From Bacillus_BD sp050389805 (GTDB lineage: Bacteria > Bacillota > Bacilli > Bacillales > Cytobacillaceae), in contig NZ_CP130945.1 in assembly GCF_050389805.1 (NCBI RefSeq), positions 2,728,001-2,792,000 of the forward strand: 64,000 nucleotides of DNA. The letters run 5' to 3'. The first letter of the stretch is position 1, and every line of letters begins with the position of its first letter. The notes beneath the pieces are model-generated. The model was not told the DNA's origin. It ran no database searches and saw only the letters and a program-made list of their open reading frames with translations. Positions 50,131-57,955 of this stretch are shown one piece after another. The translations under genes and the position numbers were made by a program.

Positions 50131-50159
50131 GCCACTCACCCTTTAAAAGGGTGAGTGGC
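50131..50159 (-). other. Hairpin in the EamA gene leader
   Basis: GCCACTCACCCTTT / AAGGGTGAGTGGC arms, immediately upstream of the AAAGGAGG ribosome site. The minus strand then reads TTTAGTTCG, so it could be an attenuator or a terminator of antisense transcription. Confidence 0.5.
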
Positions 50160-50290
50160 GAAAAAGTTAACATTAACTTAAAAAATCCACTTGTTACGAA
50201 ACTTCGCAACTTTTATTTCTTATTGATTTATCATATATATTATATAATGAAAAAATTAATTGTAAACCTTAGAATGATTATAATAAAGTG

Positions 50291-50319
50291 AAAGGTGAGA
50301 GGCACCATCCAGATAGGAA
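50291..50319 (+). repeat. Dispersed palindromic repeat, half copy
   Basis: AGGTGAGAGGCACCATCCAG resembles the left half of the repeat family; the right half is missing. Confidence 0.5.
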
Positions 50320-50395
50320 ATACTCTAAAGGAATAGTTCAAAAGAAACTTTGATTTTTATTTTAATGAAATAATATTACGAATGAGGTAAAGACA

Positions 50396-50971
50396 ATGAA
50401 TCAAAATGACAACATCGTCACAACTGCGATATTAACAGATGCCGAAAATATGGCTAAATTAAATAATCAGATTTATCCGAAGGAGTGGCATGTATCTCCT
50501 GAATATTTAAAGAAAATTATAAAGCGAAACCCAGAGGTGTATCGAATCTATAAAACGAGAGATGACATAAAAGGAATTTACGGTTTTTTTCCTTTAACTG
50601 AATCCAATTATCATGCGGTCTTAGAAGGTACTTTGGAAGAAAATGAGATAGCAGATTATATTCTAGACTATTCTCAATCAAAAAAAGTATACCTTTATTT
50701 GATTACAATTATTGTGGATATATACGATGATAATAGAAAAGAGTATGCGAGTAAACTGATAAAAGACATACCAAGAGAATTAAATCGACTTAAAACAAAA
50801 GGTATAACGATCAAGGAAGTCGGCGCTTTCGCAGTTAGTGCAGATGGAGAGAAATTATTACCCAAAATCGGATTCGAGCAACAGAAAGGAGAAACCATAA
50901 AATTAAATAATCACAAATACCCGGTATTTCGAGCAAAAACAGAAAATATTTTAGAGAATATAAAGATTTAA
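50396..50971 (+). CDS. GNAT-like acetyltransferase, function unknown
   Basis: A 191-residue protein that reads as a single GNAT domain. It has an N-terminal LTDAENMAKLNNQIYPKEW helix, a beta strand YLITIIVDIYDDNRKEYASKLIKDI corresponding to motif A, and SADGEKLLPKIGFEQ as motif B. The pyrophosphate loop is unusual (DDNRKEYASK instead of Q/RxxGxG/A), so CoA binding may be altered. Substrate unknown. GAGGTAAAG precedes the ATG. Confidence 0.55.
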   Translation: MNQNDNIVTTAILTDAENMAKLNNQIYPKEWHVSPEYLKKIIKRNPEVYRIYKTRDDIKGIYGFFPLTESNYHAVLEGTLEENEIADYILDYSQSKKVYLYLITIIVDIYDDNRKEYASKLIKDIPRELNRLKTKGITIKEVGAFAVSADGEKLLPKIGFEQQKGETIKLNNHKYPVFRAKTENILENIKI

Positions 50972-50980
50972 AAGTGTTCA

Positions 50981-51016
50981 GGGCACCTCCCATAAAATGG
51001 AAGGTGCCTGGCACCA
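50981..51016. repeat. Dispersed palindromic repeat
   Basis: GGCACCTCCCAT...ATGGAAGGTGCC followed by TGGCACCATCTT. It sits in the convergent junction between GNAT and isochorismatase genes. Confidence 0.75.
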
Positions 51017-51018
51017 TC

Positions 51019-51555
51019 TTATTTGACCAACTTCAAAATTTCCTTGAATTTTTCATGTTCTCCTGTTTGGAGGAGTTCATATAAAATCATTTCTGTACTG
51101 GTTGGTAAAATGCCGAGAGATTGCATTTTTGTTATTCCAATTTCTTTATTTTCCTTTGTACGTGAAGAAACCGCATCAACCACAACTTCGACTTCATAAC
51201 CTTGGGATTTTAAAGCACGGGCGGTTTGGTAGATACATATATGTGTTTCAATTCCTGTTATCAAAAATTTGGTTCGTCCACTTTCTTTAATTGCGGCTTG
51301 TACATCATCATTTAAGCAACCATTAAAATCCATTTTCTCAATCGGTTTTCCTGTCATATATTGGGCAATTTCAGACTTTGTACCGCCTAAACGAGATGGA
51401 TTCTGTTCCATCCAAATCACGGGAACATTCAGAACCTTCATGGATTGTACTAGCTTTGCGATATTACTGATTATCGTTTCACTCTCATTTACAATATTAG
51501 CTAATTTTCCTTGAACATCTATAACAATTAGACATGCTTCTTCAACAGTAAACAA
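51019..51555 (-). CDS. Isochorismatase-family hydrolase
   Basis: A 178-residue cysteine hydrolase fold. CLIVIDVQGKLA carries the Asp, KMDFNGCLND is near the Lys region, and TGIETHICIYQTARAL has the nucleophilic Cys (ICIYQ) in the standard place. Relatives include nicotinamidases and ureido-hydrolases. Substrate unknown. TTG 51555 is chosen because GGAGAG ends about 6 nt upstream; the frame runs back to 51597. Confidence 0.8.
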   Translation of the reverse strand: MFTVEEACLIVIDVQGKLANIVNESETIISNIAKLVQSMKVLNVPVIWMEQNPSRLGGTKSEIAQYMTGKPIEKMDFNGCLNDDVQAAIKESGRTKFLITGIETHICIYQTARALKSQGYEVEVVVDAVSSRTKENKEIGITKMQSLGILPTSTEMILYELLQTGEHEKFKEILKLVK

Positions 51556-51734
51556 ATGAATCTCTCCTTTTTTATCCGGATTTTTACCTCCATTCATTAT
51601 ATCGTATGGTGATTATGATAGACCAATTAAAAAATAAGGATCTAAAAGTTTTTACATTCTCATTTCCTACTACTTTTACCTCATTATTAAAGGGATTACA
51701 AGAATTGTAGTAACCTGTGAAATAAAAAGTGGAT

Positions 51735-51774
51735 GTGTGGTATCATCCAGAAAATAAATGTTTACCACGCACCT
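51735..51774 (+). repeat. Divergent copy of the palindromic repeat (tentative)
   Basis: GTGTGGTATCATCCAG ... TACCACGCACC resembles the repeat family but with several changes. It lies just upstream of the sfsA start. Confidence 0.35.
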
Positions 51775-51807
51775 TTTTCAAATATAATAGAGATCGGATG
51801 TGAAGGA

Positions 51808-52494
51808 ATGATATATGGAAAAATGGTACAAGGTCAATTCATACGAAAGGTTAATCGGTTTATTGCTGAGGTGTATATTAAGGGTGTGAAAGAGGAGGTT
51901 CATATCAAAAATACAGGTCGATTAACGGAACTACTTCGAACAGGCGCTGAAGTTCTTTTGGAGTACAGCAATAATCCAAACCGAAAGACAAAGTTCTCGC
52001 TCATTTCTGTGAAAAAGGAAGGGCGTTTAGTAAATATCGATTCTCAAGCTCCAAATTTAGTAGTGTTTGAAGCGTTAAAGACTGAAAGCCTATCAGAATT
52101 CAATCATATTAAATCAGTAAAAAGAGAAGTAACTTATGGGGATTCTCGGTTTGATCTTTATTATGAAAATGAACGAGGAAAAGGCTTTATAGAAGTTAAA
52201 GGTGTCACTCTAGAGAGAAATGGCATGGCTTTGTTTCCTGACGCTCCAACAACAAGAGGGACGAAACATGTACTAGAATTAGCAAAAGCCGTTCAAGACG
52301 GCTATTCATGCACTATCCTATTTGTTATTCAGATGAAAGGATGTACTGCTTTTGCCCCTAACAAAGAAGTGGATCCTCTTTTTACAGATGCCTTAATTCA
52401 AGCCTCAGCCCAGGGTGTACGGATTTTGGCCTATGATACCATTGTCAGGGATAATGAACTAATTTTAAATCAACCGGTTTCTGTACAATTATAA
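51808..52494 (+). CDS. sfsA: SfsA-family DNA/RNA nuclease
   Basis: A 228-residue protein. MVQGQFIRKVNRFIAEV forms the OB-like N-terminal domain. The C-terminal nuclease-like region includes RFDLYYENERGKGFIEVKGVTLE (Asp and Glu-x-Lys), FPDAPTTRGTKHVLEL and AFAPNKEVDPLF, all SfsA hallmarks. The catalytic set D-ExK resembles PD-(D/E)xK nucleases. The start is uncertain: ATG 51808 directly follows AAGGA; the frame is open from 51733. Confidence 0.85.
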   Translation: MIYGKMVQGQFIRKVNRFIAEVYIKGVKEEVHIKNTGRLTELLRTGAEVLLEYSNNPNRKTKFSLISVKKEGRLVNIDSQAPNLVVFEALKTESLSEFNHIKSVKREVTYGDSRFDLYYENERGKGFIEVKGVTLERNGMALFPDAPTTRGTKHVLELAKAVQDGYSCTILFVIQMKGCTAFAPNKEVDPLFTDALIQASAQGVRILAYDTIVRDNELILNQPVSVQL

Positions 52495-52522
52495 AGGTGC
52501 CAGGCACCATCAAGAATTTGGA
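52494..52522 (+). repeat. Dispersed palindromic repeat, half copy
   Basis: AAGGTGCCAGGCACCATCAAG directly after the sfsA stop codon; the pairing right half is absent. Confidence 0.6.
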
Positions 52523-52665
52523 AACTAAAGTGGGTTTTTGTTTATTAATTTGATTCGTATAAAAGTTTAAATTTTCTGACTAAATAGGACGTTTTATAGA
52601 TGTAGATTTCCTCTTTTTTAAGTATAATAGGGAATAGAAGAAATTGAGGAATGGAGAACATAAAA

Positions 52666-53592
52666 GTGAAAAAGTTAACGATAGAACACTTGGTTAATAG
52701 ATTTTCTTTAAAAGTATTGGTAGGGGAAAACCAACTTAAAACAGATATTACTCAACCTCGGTCTCATCGCCCAGGTTTGGAATTTGTTGGTCATTTTGAT
52801 TTTTTTCCAACTGAGCGAGTACAAATATTAGGAATAAAAGAAGTCACGTATTTACATAAATTAAGTCATGAGGAACGAAAAACCCGGATCGGAAATATCG
52901 TCCAGTATCATCCGCCGTGTTTTATTGTCACAGCAAGTGAAGATGGTCTCACCTATTTAAAACATCATTGTAAAGAACACAATATCCCATTGCTGCTGAC
53001 TAATGAACCTACAAATACGACAGACTTTATGGCAAAACTAGATGCGTATATGGTCAAACAATTAGCTCCTGAAATTGCTGTTCATGGAGTTTGTGTTAAT
53101 GTGTATGGAATTGGCATCTTAATTCGCGGAGATTCAGGTGTTGGTAAAAGTGAAACCGCACACACGCTTATTGGACGTGGACACCGATTAGTAGCTGATG
53201 ATGTCGTCATCTTAAAAAAGCTTAGTTCCCAGACTCTATTAGGAACACACGATGAGAAAACAAAAGAATTTTTGGCCTTACGTAGTATTGGGTTATTAAA
53301 TGTGGTTCGTTCATATGGTCAAAAAGCCTTTCAAAATGAAACTCGGATTGCGCTAGAAATTCATTTGACGAAATGGGAGAAAGATGCCCTTAATAATGAA
53401 TTAGAGCAAGAGCCTACATATACGGACTACCTTGGAGTTAAAATCCCCTCGGTGGAAATCCAACTTCAACCCGGTCGTGATGTAGCAGGTTTAATTGAGG
53501 CCGCAGCAAATAATTGGTTTTTAAGACAACAAGGATACAGTGCTGCAGAAGACTTTTATAGTCGATTGGAGGCAGAATTTGAAAAGATTTGA
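52666..53592 (+). CDS. Divergent HPr kinase/phosphorylase paralogue
   Basis: A 308-residue protein with the HprK layout: N-terminal domain (1-130), then a kinase domain with IRGDSGVGKSETAH (Walker A), GHRLVADDV, and PGRDVAGLIEAAANN. Compared with B. subtilis HprK, the segment LEIRGLGIINV reads LALRSIGLLNV here, losing a conserved Glu and Gly, and VRPGRN reads LQPGRD. It may be a kinase with altered phosphorylase function or another substrate. It is not next to lgt, as true hprK usually is. GTG 52666 gives standard length. Confidence 0.75.
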   Translation: MKKLTIEHLVNRFSLKVLVGENQLKTDITQPRSHRPGLEFVGHFDFFPTERVQILGIKEVTYLHKLSHEERKTRIGNIVQYHPPCFIVTASEDGLTYLKHHCKEHNIPLLLTNEPTNTTDFMAKLDAYMVKQLAPEIAVHGVCVNVYGIGILIRGDSGVGKSETAHTLIGRGHRLVADDVVILKKLSSQTLLGTHDEKTKEFLALRSIGLLNVVRSYGQKAFQNETRIALEIHLTKWEKDALNNELEQEPTYTDYLGVKIPSVEIQLQPGRDVAGLIEAAANNWFLRQQGYSAAEDFYSRLEAEFEKI

Positions 53593-53602
53593 GGCTGCTG
53601 AT

Positions 53603-53630
53603 TTCCAGAAAATGGATGGTGCCTGTCACC
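53603..53630 (+). repeat. Dispersed palindromic repeat, right half, at a gene start
   Basis: TTCCAGAAAATGGATGGTGCC then TGTCACC. It lies between the hprK-like stop and the TTG/ATG start of the TatD gene, and is open in the TatD frame. Confidence 0.65.
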
Positions 53631-53632
53631 CA

Positions 53633-54412
53633 TTGAAAATGATCGATGCTCACATTCACTTAGATCAGTATAAAAATGATGAAATCGAAAAAATGCTAAC
53701 AGGTTCAGATGAAATCGAAGGACTGGTAACGGTTTCATTCGATCTCCAGTCCTGTAAACGGAATCTCCAATTGTCAAATATCTATCAGAAGGTAAAATCA
53801 GCTTTTGGATTTCATCCTGAGCAAAATCTTCCCACTGATGAAGAGATGAACGATTTAATAGAATGGATGAGGAACAACCAAGAACATATGGTAGCATTTG
53901 GAGAAGTCGGTCTGCCTTATTATTTAAGACAAGATGGGGAAGTAACTAGTGATCAATATCGTCAGTATATGGAATTGCTCGAGGTATTTATCCGATTAGC
54001 CAAAAGGGTAGATAAACCAATCGTATTACACGCAATCTATGAGGATGCTCCTGTTGTATGTGACCTTTTGGAAAGACATTCAGTTACAAAAGCCCACTTC
54101 CATTGGTTTAAAGGGGATGATATCACAATTTCACGTATGGCTGAAAATGGTTATTTTATTTCCGTTACCCCTGAAATTGTATATAAGGAAAAAATTCAAA
54201 AGTTAGTGACTCATTACCCTCTAGAACAGATTATGGTTGAAACGGATGGACCATGGCCGTTTGAAGGTCCCTTTACAGGAAAAATGACTCATCCTCAAAT
54301 GATGAGTCAATCTATTGAAATCATTGCTAGGCTTAAACAACTTTCTAAAATGGAAATGGCAGAAATCATCCACGGGAATACGAAAGCGTTTTATAACTTC
54401 CAAAAAATGTAA
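53633..54412 (+). CDS. TatD-family metal-dependent hydrolase
   Basis: A 259-residue TIM-barrel hydrolase. MIDAHIHLDQY carries the His-x-His metal site, FGEVGLPYY the Glu, VLHAIYEDA and AHFHWF further His, and METDGPWPF the Asp. TatD proteins are DNases or hydrolases of unclear physiological substrate. The domain starts at MIDAHIHLD, so TTG 53633 or ATG 53639 is the likely start; the longer frame (from 53540) reads through the inserted palindromic repeat and overlaps the upstream gene. No good ribosome site is visible, suggesting coupling to the upstream gene. Confidence 0.8.
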   Translation: MKMIDAHIHLDQYKNDEIEKMLTGSDEIEGLVTVSFDLQSCKRNLQLSNIYQKVKSAFGFHPEQNLPTDEEMNDLIEWMRNNQEHMVAFGEVGLPYYLRQDGEVTSDQYRQYMELLEVFIRLAKRVDKPIVLHAIYEDAPVVCDLLERHSVTKAHFHWFKGDDITISRMAENGYFISVTPEIVYKEKIQKLVTHYPLEQIMVETDGPWPFEGPFTGKMTHPQMMSQSIEIIARLKQLSKMEMAEIIHGNTKAFYNFQKM

Positions 54413-54443
54413 GGTGCCTGGCACCTTACATTTTTTGGAAGTT
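54395..54443. repeat. 49-bp perfect palindrome at a convergent gene junction
   Basis: Arms 54395-54418 and 54420-54443 are exact reverse complements around a single central T, with the core GGTGCCTGGCACC. It covers the last codons of the TatD gene and ends 3 bp before the ABC permease stop. It likely terminates both transcripts. Confidence 0.92.
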
Positions 54444-54445
54444 CA

Positions 54446-55252
54446 TTAATTTCCTGCACCACGGTATTTTTTTACGCCGGTATTCCATAGGAAGATGGAT
54501 ATGCCGAAAAATACGATTCCCATTATGGGGGTTAAGAAGGCATATCCGTACCATTCTTGTTTTTGTAAAAAATAAGAAGCAGGATAGACTCCAACAAAAG
54601 CAAAGGGTAAGATCCATGTTAGGACAAAGCGAATGACCTTATGGTAAATATCAACAGGATAACGTCCATAGTTTGAAATATTATACATCGTTGGCATAAT
54701 GTCGGTACGACTATCTGACCAAAATCCAATCGTGGCAATGGAAATAAAGATGCCACCATAAATCAACATTCCACCAATCACCATGAGAATAAAAATCAAC
54801 ACATCAAACCATTCAAACGTTAATCCAAGTTTAGCTCCTGCATAAGCCATAACCACAAATCCCGTAACCACTCCAAATAAAGATTCCAACTCCATTCGTT
54901 CCATAATAATCTGAAACAAACTATGGACAGGACGCGTTAATACTCGATCCATTTCTCCCTTCACAATATAGCGCTCATTAAAATCCCAAATATTAAAAAA
55001 AGCAGAGAATAAAGCATAGGGGATAAGGAAAAAACCGTATATAAATATAATTTCCTCTCGATTCCAGCCACCTAAGAGCTGGGTATGACCAAACACGACT
55101 AATATAAAAATTAAATTGATCGCTTGTGATAAAAAATCCGAAAGAATTTCTATGACTGTATCAACACGGTAGGTCAATCTTGTTTTTAAATATTGAGAGG
55201 CATATTGAAAAAACAGCGTAAAATAAAACATTCTGTTAGCCTCCTTGAACAA
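54446..55252 (-). CDS. ABC-2 type exporter permease subunit (second)
   Basis: A 268-residue membrane protein with six helices, of the ABC2_membrane_6 type (MDRVLTRPVHSLFQIIMERMELE is the characteristic cytosolic loop). The last gene of a three-gene operon, overlapping the previous permease gene by 17 bp. Together they form a heterodimeric permease driven by the ATPase encoded at 56024. Substrate unknown. Confidence 0.8.
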   Translation of the reverse strand: MFKEANRMFYFTLFFQYASQYLKTRLTYRVDTVIEILSDFLSQAINLIFILVVFGHTQLLGGWNREEIIFIYGFFLIPYALFSAFFNIWDFNERYIVKGEMDRVLTRPVHSLFQIIMERMELESLFGVVTGFVVMAYAGAKLGLTFEWFDVLIFILMVIGGMLIYGGIFISIATIGFWSDSRTDIMPTMYNISNYGRYPVDIYHKVIRFVLTWILPFAFVGVYPASYFLQKQEWYGYAFLTPIMGIVFFGISIFLWNTGVKKYRGAGN

Positions 55253-56027
55253 TCAATTGTTTTTTCGCTAGAATCCATAACAGTTTAATCGGTATCAACA
55301 GCAACACAGCCCAAACCAGTTGTAAAAACAATGCTTGATATATTTCATTTCCGATAAATCCTTCTGTAAAAATCATACTAGGAACATAGCTGATCGCTTG
55401 AAAAGGTAAAAACTGCATCAGATCTTGAGCCCATAAGGGATAGAACGAGATCGGCAGCAACAAACCAGAAAATAAATCAATTACCACTCGTTTGGCACGA
55501 ATTAATCCTGCATTATTAAAGAAAAAAAAGGTCATGATTCCTGTAAGCAAGTTAATTTGTGTGTTCACAATAAAGCTAAACAGAATCGATACAAAGAAAA
55601 ACAACCATGTCATCAGATTAGCAGAAAACGTAATAGGAAAGATTAGAGCGACAATGATCATACCAGGAACAGAGAAGAACAATAACCGAAATACTCCTTC
55701 TCCTAAGGCCTGCATGGTTTTCATGCCTAAATAGCTGTAGGGACGAATCATTTCAATTGCCACTTTCCCGTCTTGAATTTCTGCAGCAATTTCTCGATCT
55801 ATATTATTAAAGTAAAATGCTCTCGCCATCCAAGCAATCGCAACATAGGTTGTCATTTGGATTACAGACAAACCCTGGATTTCTGATTGATTTCCATAAA
55901 TCGCGGACCATAAAAAATAATACGCCCCAATGTTAATACTATAAATTAAAATTCCGCTATAATAGTTCGTCCGATAAGCCAGCATCATCAAAAAACGAAT
56001 TCGAATCATTTCCCAATACATACTCAT
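55236..56027 (-). CDS. ABC-2 type exporter permease subunit (first)
   Basis: A 263-residue six-helix protein of the same family (DREIAAEIQDGKVAIEMIRPYSYLGMKTMQALGE is the matching loop region, cited in part). It overlaps the ATPase gene by 4 bp and the next permease gene by 17 bp, indicating translational coupling. The ORF starts with ATG behind GAAGGAATGG. Confidence 0.8.
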   Translation of the reverse strand: MSMYWEMIRIRFLMMLAYRTNYYSGILIYSINIGAYYFLWSAIYGNQSEIQGLSVIQMTTYVAIAWMARAFYFNNIDREIAAEIQDGKVAIEMIRPYSYLGMKTMQALGEGVFRLLFFSVPGMIIVALIFPITFSANLMTWLFFFVSILFSFIVNTQINLLTGIMTFFFFNNAGLIRAKRVVIDLFSGLLLPISFYPLWAQDLMQFLPFQAISYVPSMIFTEGFIGNEIYQALFLQLVWAVLLLIPIKLLWILAKKQLIVQGG

Positions 56028-57022
56028 GAAAAAGCCATTCCTTCTTCATAAATTTTACGAACGATCTCTTCTGTCGATACTTCATTTACTCTCACATTTT
56101 GAATGGGGTTTCGGTGTATCACATCACTGATAAACTGGGACAACATTCGCTCGTCTCCTTGTATGGTGGCAAGCCAAGTGGTCCCATCTTTTTGTTGCCA
56201 TTGAACCCTCTCAGTATTTGGTAACTGGTCAAAGGGGACTTCTGTTAAAAATTCAAACTCTACTTGTTTTCCTTCAATAGCCTGCGTCTGTAGTTGACTG
56301 AGTTTTCCATCATAAATAATTTTTCCTTCGTCTAATAAAACAACTCTCTCACAAAGAGCCTCAATATCGGTTAAATCATGTGTGGTTAATAGAATCGTTG
56401 TTTTATATTGTTCATTAATTTCCTTTAGAAAGTTACGAATCTTTAACTTTACTAACACATCAAGACCGATCGTTGGTTCATCTAAAAATAAAAGAGGAGG
56501 ATTATGAACAAGTGCTGCGGCTAATTCGCAACGCATCCGTTGCCCTAATGAAAGCTTTCTAACAGGCTTGTCTAATAAAGGACCAATTTCCAACGTCTCA
56601 ATGACATGGCCCATATGACGATTATAATCTTCATCGGATACACGATACACTTTCTTCAATAGTCGGAAGGACTCTTGAACAGCGATATCCCACCAAAGCT
56701 GGGAACGCTGTCCGAAAACAACACCAATCGTGCGAACGAACTCTTCCCGCTGTTTATGTGGATTCATTCCATTGACAATGATATTTCCAGAGGTTGGAGT
56801 TAAAATCCCTGTTAACATTTTAATTGTGGTAGATTTTCCTGCTCCATTTTCTCCAATGTATCCAATCATTTCTCCCTGTTTAACCGTTAAGGAAATATCA
56901 TCTACCGCTGCATGAATTTTATAATTCCTCGTAAATAAATCTCGAAACGCACCAGCCAATCCGGACCGACTCGAATACGACTTAAATTCCTTGCGCAAAT
57001 TCCTAACTTCTATTACATTCAT
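56024..57022 (-). CDS. ABC-2 type exporter ATP-binding protein
   Basis: A 332-residue ATPase. It has Walker A GENGAGKSTT, signature LSLGQRMRCELA, Walker B LLFLDEPTIGLD, H-loop TTHDL, and a C-terminal extension (residues 235-332). The N-terminal LRKEFKSYSSRSG segment with an insertion before Walker A is typical of exporters paired with ABC2_membrane_6 permeases. AGGAGG precedes the ATG. Confidence 0.87.
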   Translation of the reverse strand: MNVIEVRNLRKEFKSYSSRSGLAGAFRDLFTRNYKIHAAVDDISLTVKQGEMIGYIGENGAGKSTTIKMLTGILTPTSGNIIVNGMNPHKQREEFVRTIGVVFGQRSQLWWDIAVQESFRLLKKVYRVSDEDYNRHMGHVIETLEIGPLLDKPVRKLSLGQRMRCELAAALVHNPPLLFLDEPTIGLDVLVKLKIRNFLKEINEQYKTTILLTTHDLTDIEALCERVVLLDEGKIIYDGKLSQLQTQAIEGKQVEFEFLTEVPFDQLPNTERVQWQQKDGTTWLATIQGDERMLSQFISDVIHRNPIQNVRVNEVSTEEIVRKIYEEGMAFS

Positions 57023-57039
57023 GTGGATCCTCCTAGTTG

Positions 57040-57078
57040 GGTGACAGGCACCTTCCAGTTATTAGAAGTCTGGCACCT
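57040..57078 (-). repeat. Dispersed palindromic repeat in the ABC operon leader
   Basis: GGTGACAGGCACCTTC ... GAAGTCTGGCACC, an almost complete copy, starting 18 bp upstream of the ATPase gene and next to its AGGAGG ribosome site. Confidence 0.75.
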
Positions 57079-57181
57079 CCAAAAAAATTACAACTTACAA
57101 CCAAAATTTAATTTTAACGTGACAATTATTTCTTAGCAAGTCTGTTGCTTGTGAAGGATTGAGTATAATCAAGTCTAAATA

Positions 57182-57195
57182 AAATGGATCCAATT
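57182..57195 (+). promoter_or_regulatory. Candidate GntR operator, upstream copy
   Basis: AAATGGATCCAATT, sharing TGGATCCAAT with the downstream palindrome, lies upstream of the -35 box. Confidence 0.55.
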
Positions 57196-57216
57196 TTCAG
57201 AATTTTTCTTTGCAAA

Positions 57217-57258
57217 TTGAGTGAAAGGGTGCTATATTCTAATAAATTGGATCCAATT
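57217..57258 (+). promoter_or_regulatory. Promoter and autoregulatory operator of the GntR gene
   Basis: TTGAGT (57217-57222), a 17-bp spacer, TAATAA (57240-57245). The perfect 14-bp palindrome AATTGGATCCAATT (57245-57258) overlaps the end of the -10 and the start point, the place expected for repression. Confidence 0.65.
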
Positions 57259-57277
57259 AAAAGGAGATGGTGAACAA

Positions 57278-57934
57278 TTGGAATATGATAAAACGGAAAA
57301 ATCAACGATTGTTCATTCCGTGACGAAAAGTTTAAGGAACGCCATTTTAAATGGTACCTTAAAAAATGGAGAACGGTTAGTTCAAGAAGAGTGGGCAGAA
57401 AAATTAAATGTCAGTCGAATGCCCATAAGAGCTGCTCTAACACAGCTTCAAAGTGAGGGTTTGGTCGAATTAGTTCCACATAAAGGAGCTGTTGTGACAC
57501 CGATTACACGTGAAGATATTGAAGAAATCTATCATACTCGCTCACTTTTAGAAGGTCTGGCAGTTGAAAAATCACTCCCGTTTCTAACTAATGAAGATAA
57601 AGAACAATTGAAAGATACGCTTAATAAAATGGAAGAATTGGAAATTTCCGATCAGACAAATGATCTATATATCCAACTTAACGCTACTTTTCATAAAACC
57701 TTGAGAAGCGGTTGCCCGTGGCCAAGAGTACAAAAAATGGTTGAAACCCTTGGAATTTCTCCAATTGCTCCTAGTCTTCTTGTAGATTATTATCACGAAA
57801 CTCAGAAGGAGCATCGCATGATTTATGAAGCGGTTTTAAGAGGAGACCCTTCTGAACTGCGCTCTGCAGTGGAATATCATATTTTACGAACGAAAAATAA
57901 TTTAATACAATATATGGGACTATTAAATCACTAA
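57278..57934 (+). CDS. GntR-family (FCD) transcriptional regulator
   Basis: A 218-residue regulator. Residues 10-75 are a winged helix (LRNAILNGTLKNGERLVQEEWAEKLNVSRMPIRAAL, cited in part), and 85-215 an FCD all-helical effector domain (DIEEIYHTRSLLEGLAVEKS, with His/Asp residues for metal or acid binding). It probably controls the downstream lhgO-DUF3870-csiD genes in response to a small acid, as CsiR/GlaR does in E. coli. TTG 57278 is favoured by AAGGAG at 57261-57266. Confidence 0.82.
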   Translation: MEYDKTEKSTIVHSVTKSLRNAILNGTLKNGERLVQEEWAEKLNVSRMPIRAALTQLQSEGLVELVPHKGAVVTPITREDIEEIYHTRSLLEGLAVEKSLPFLTNEDKEQLKDTLNKMEELEISDQTNDLYIQLNATFHKTLRSGCPWPRVQKMVETLGISPIAPSLLVDYYHETQKEHRMIYEAVLRGDPSELRSAVEYHILRTKNNLIQYMGLLNH

Positions 57935-57955
57935 AAACAAAAAGGAGTGTTTGCA

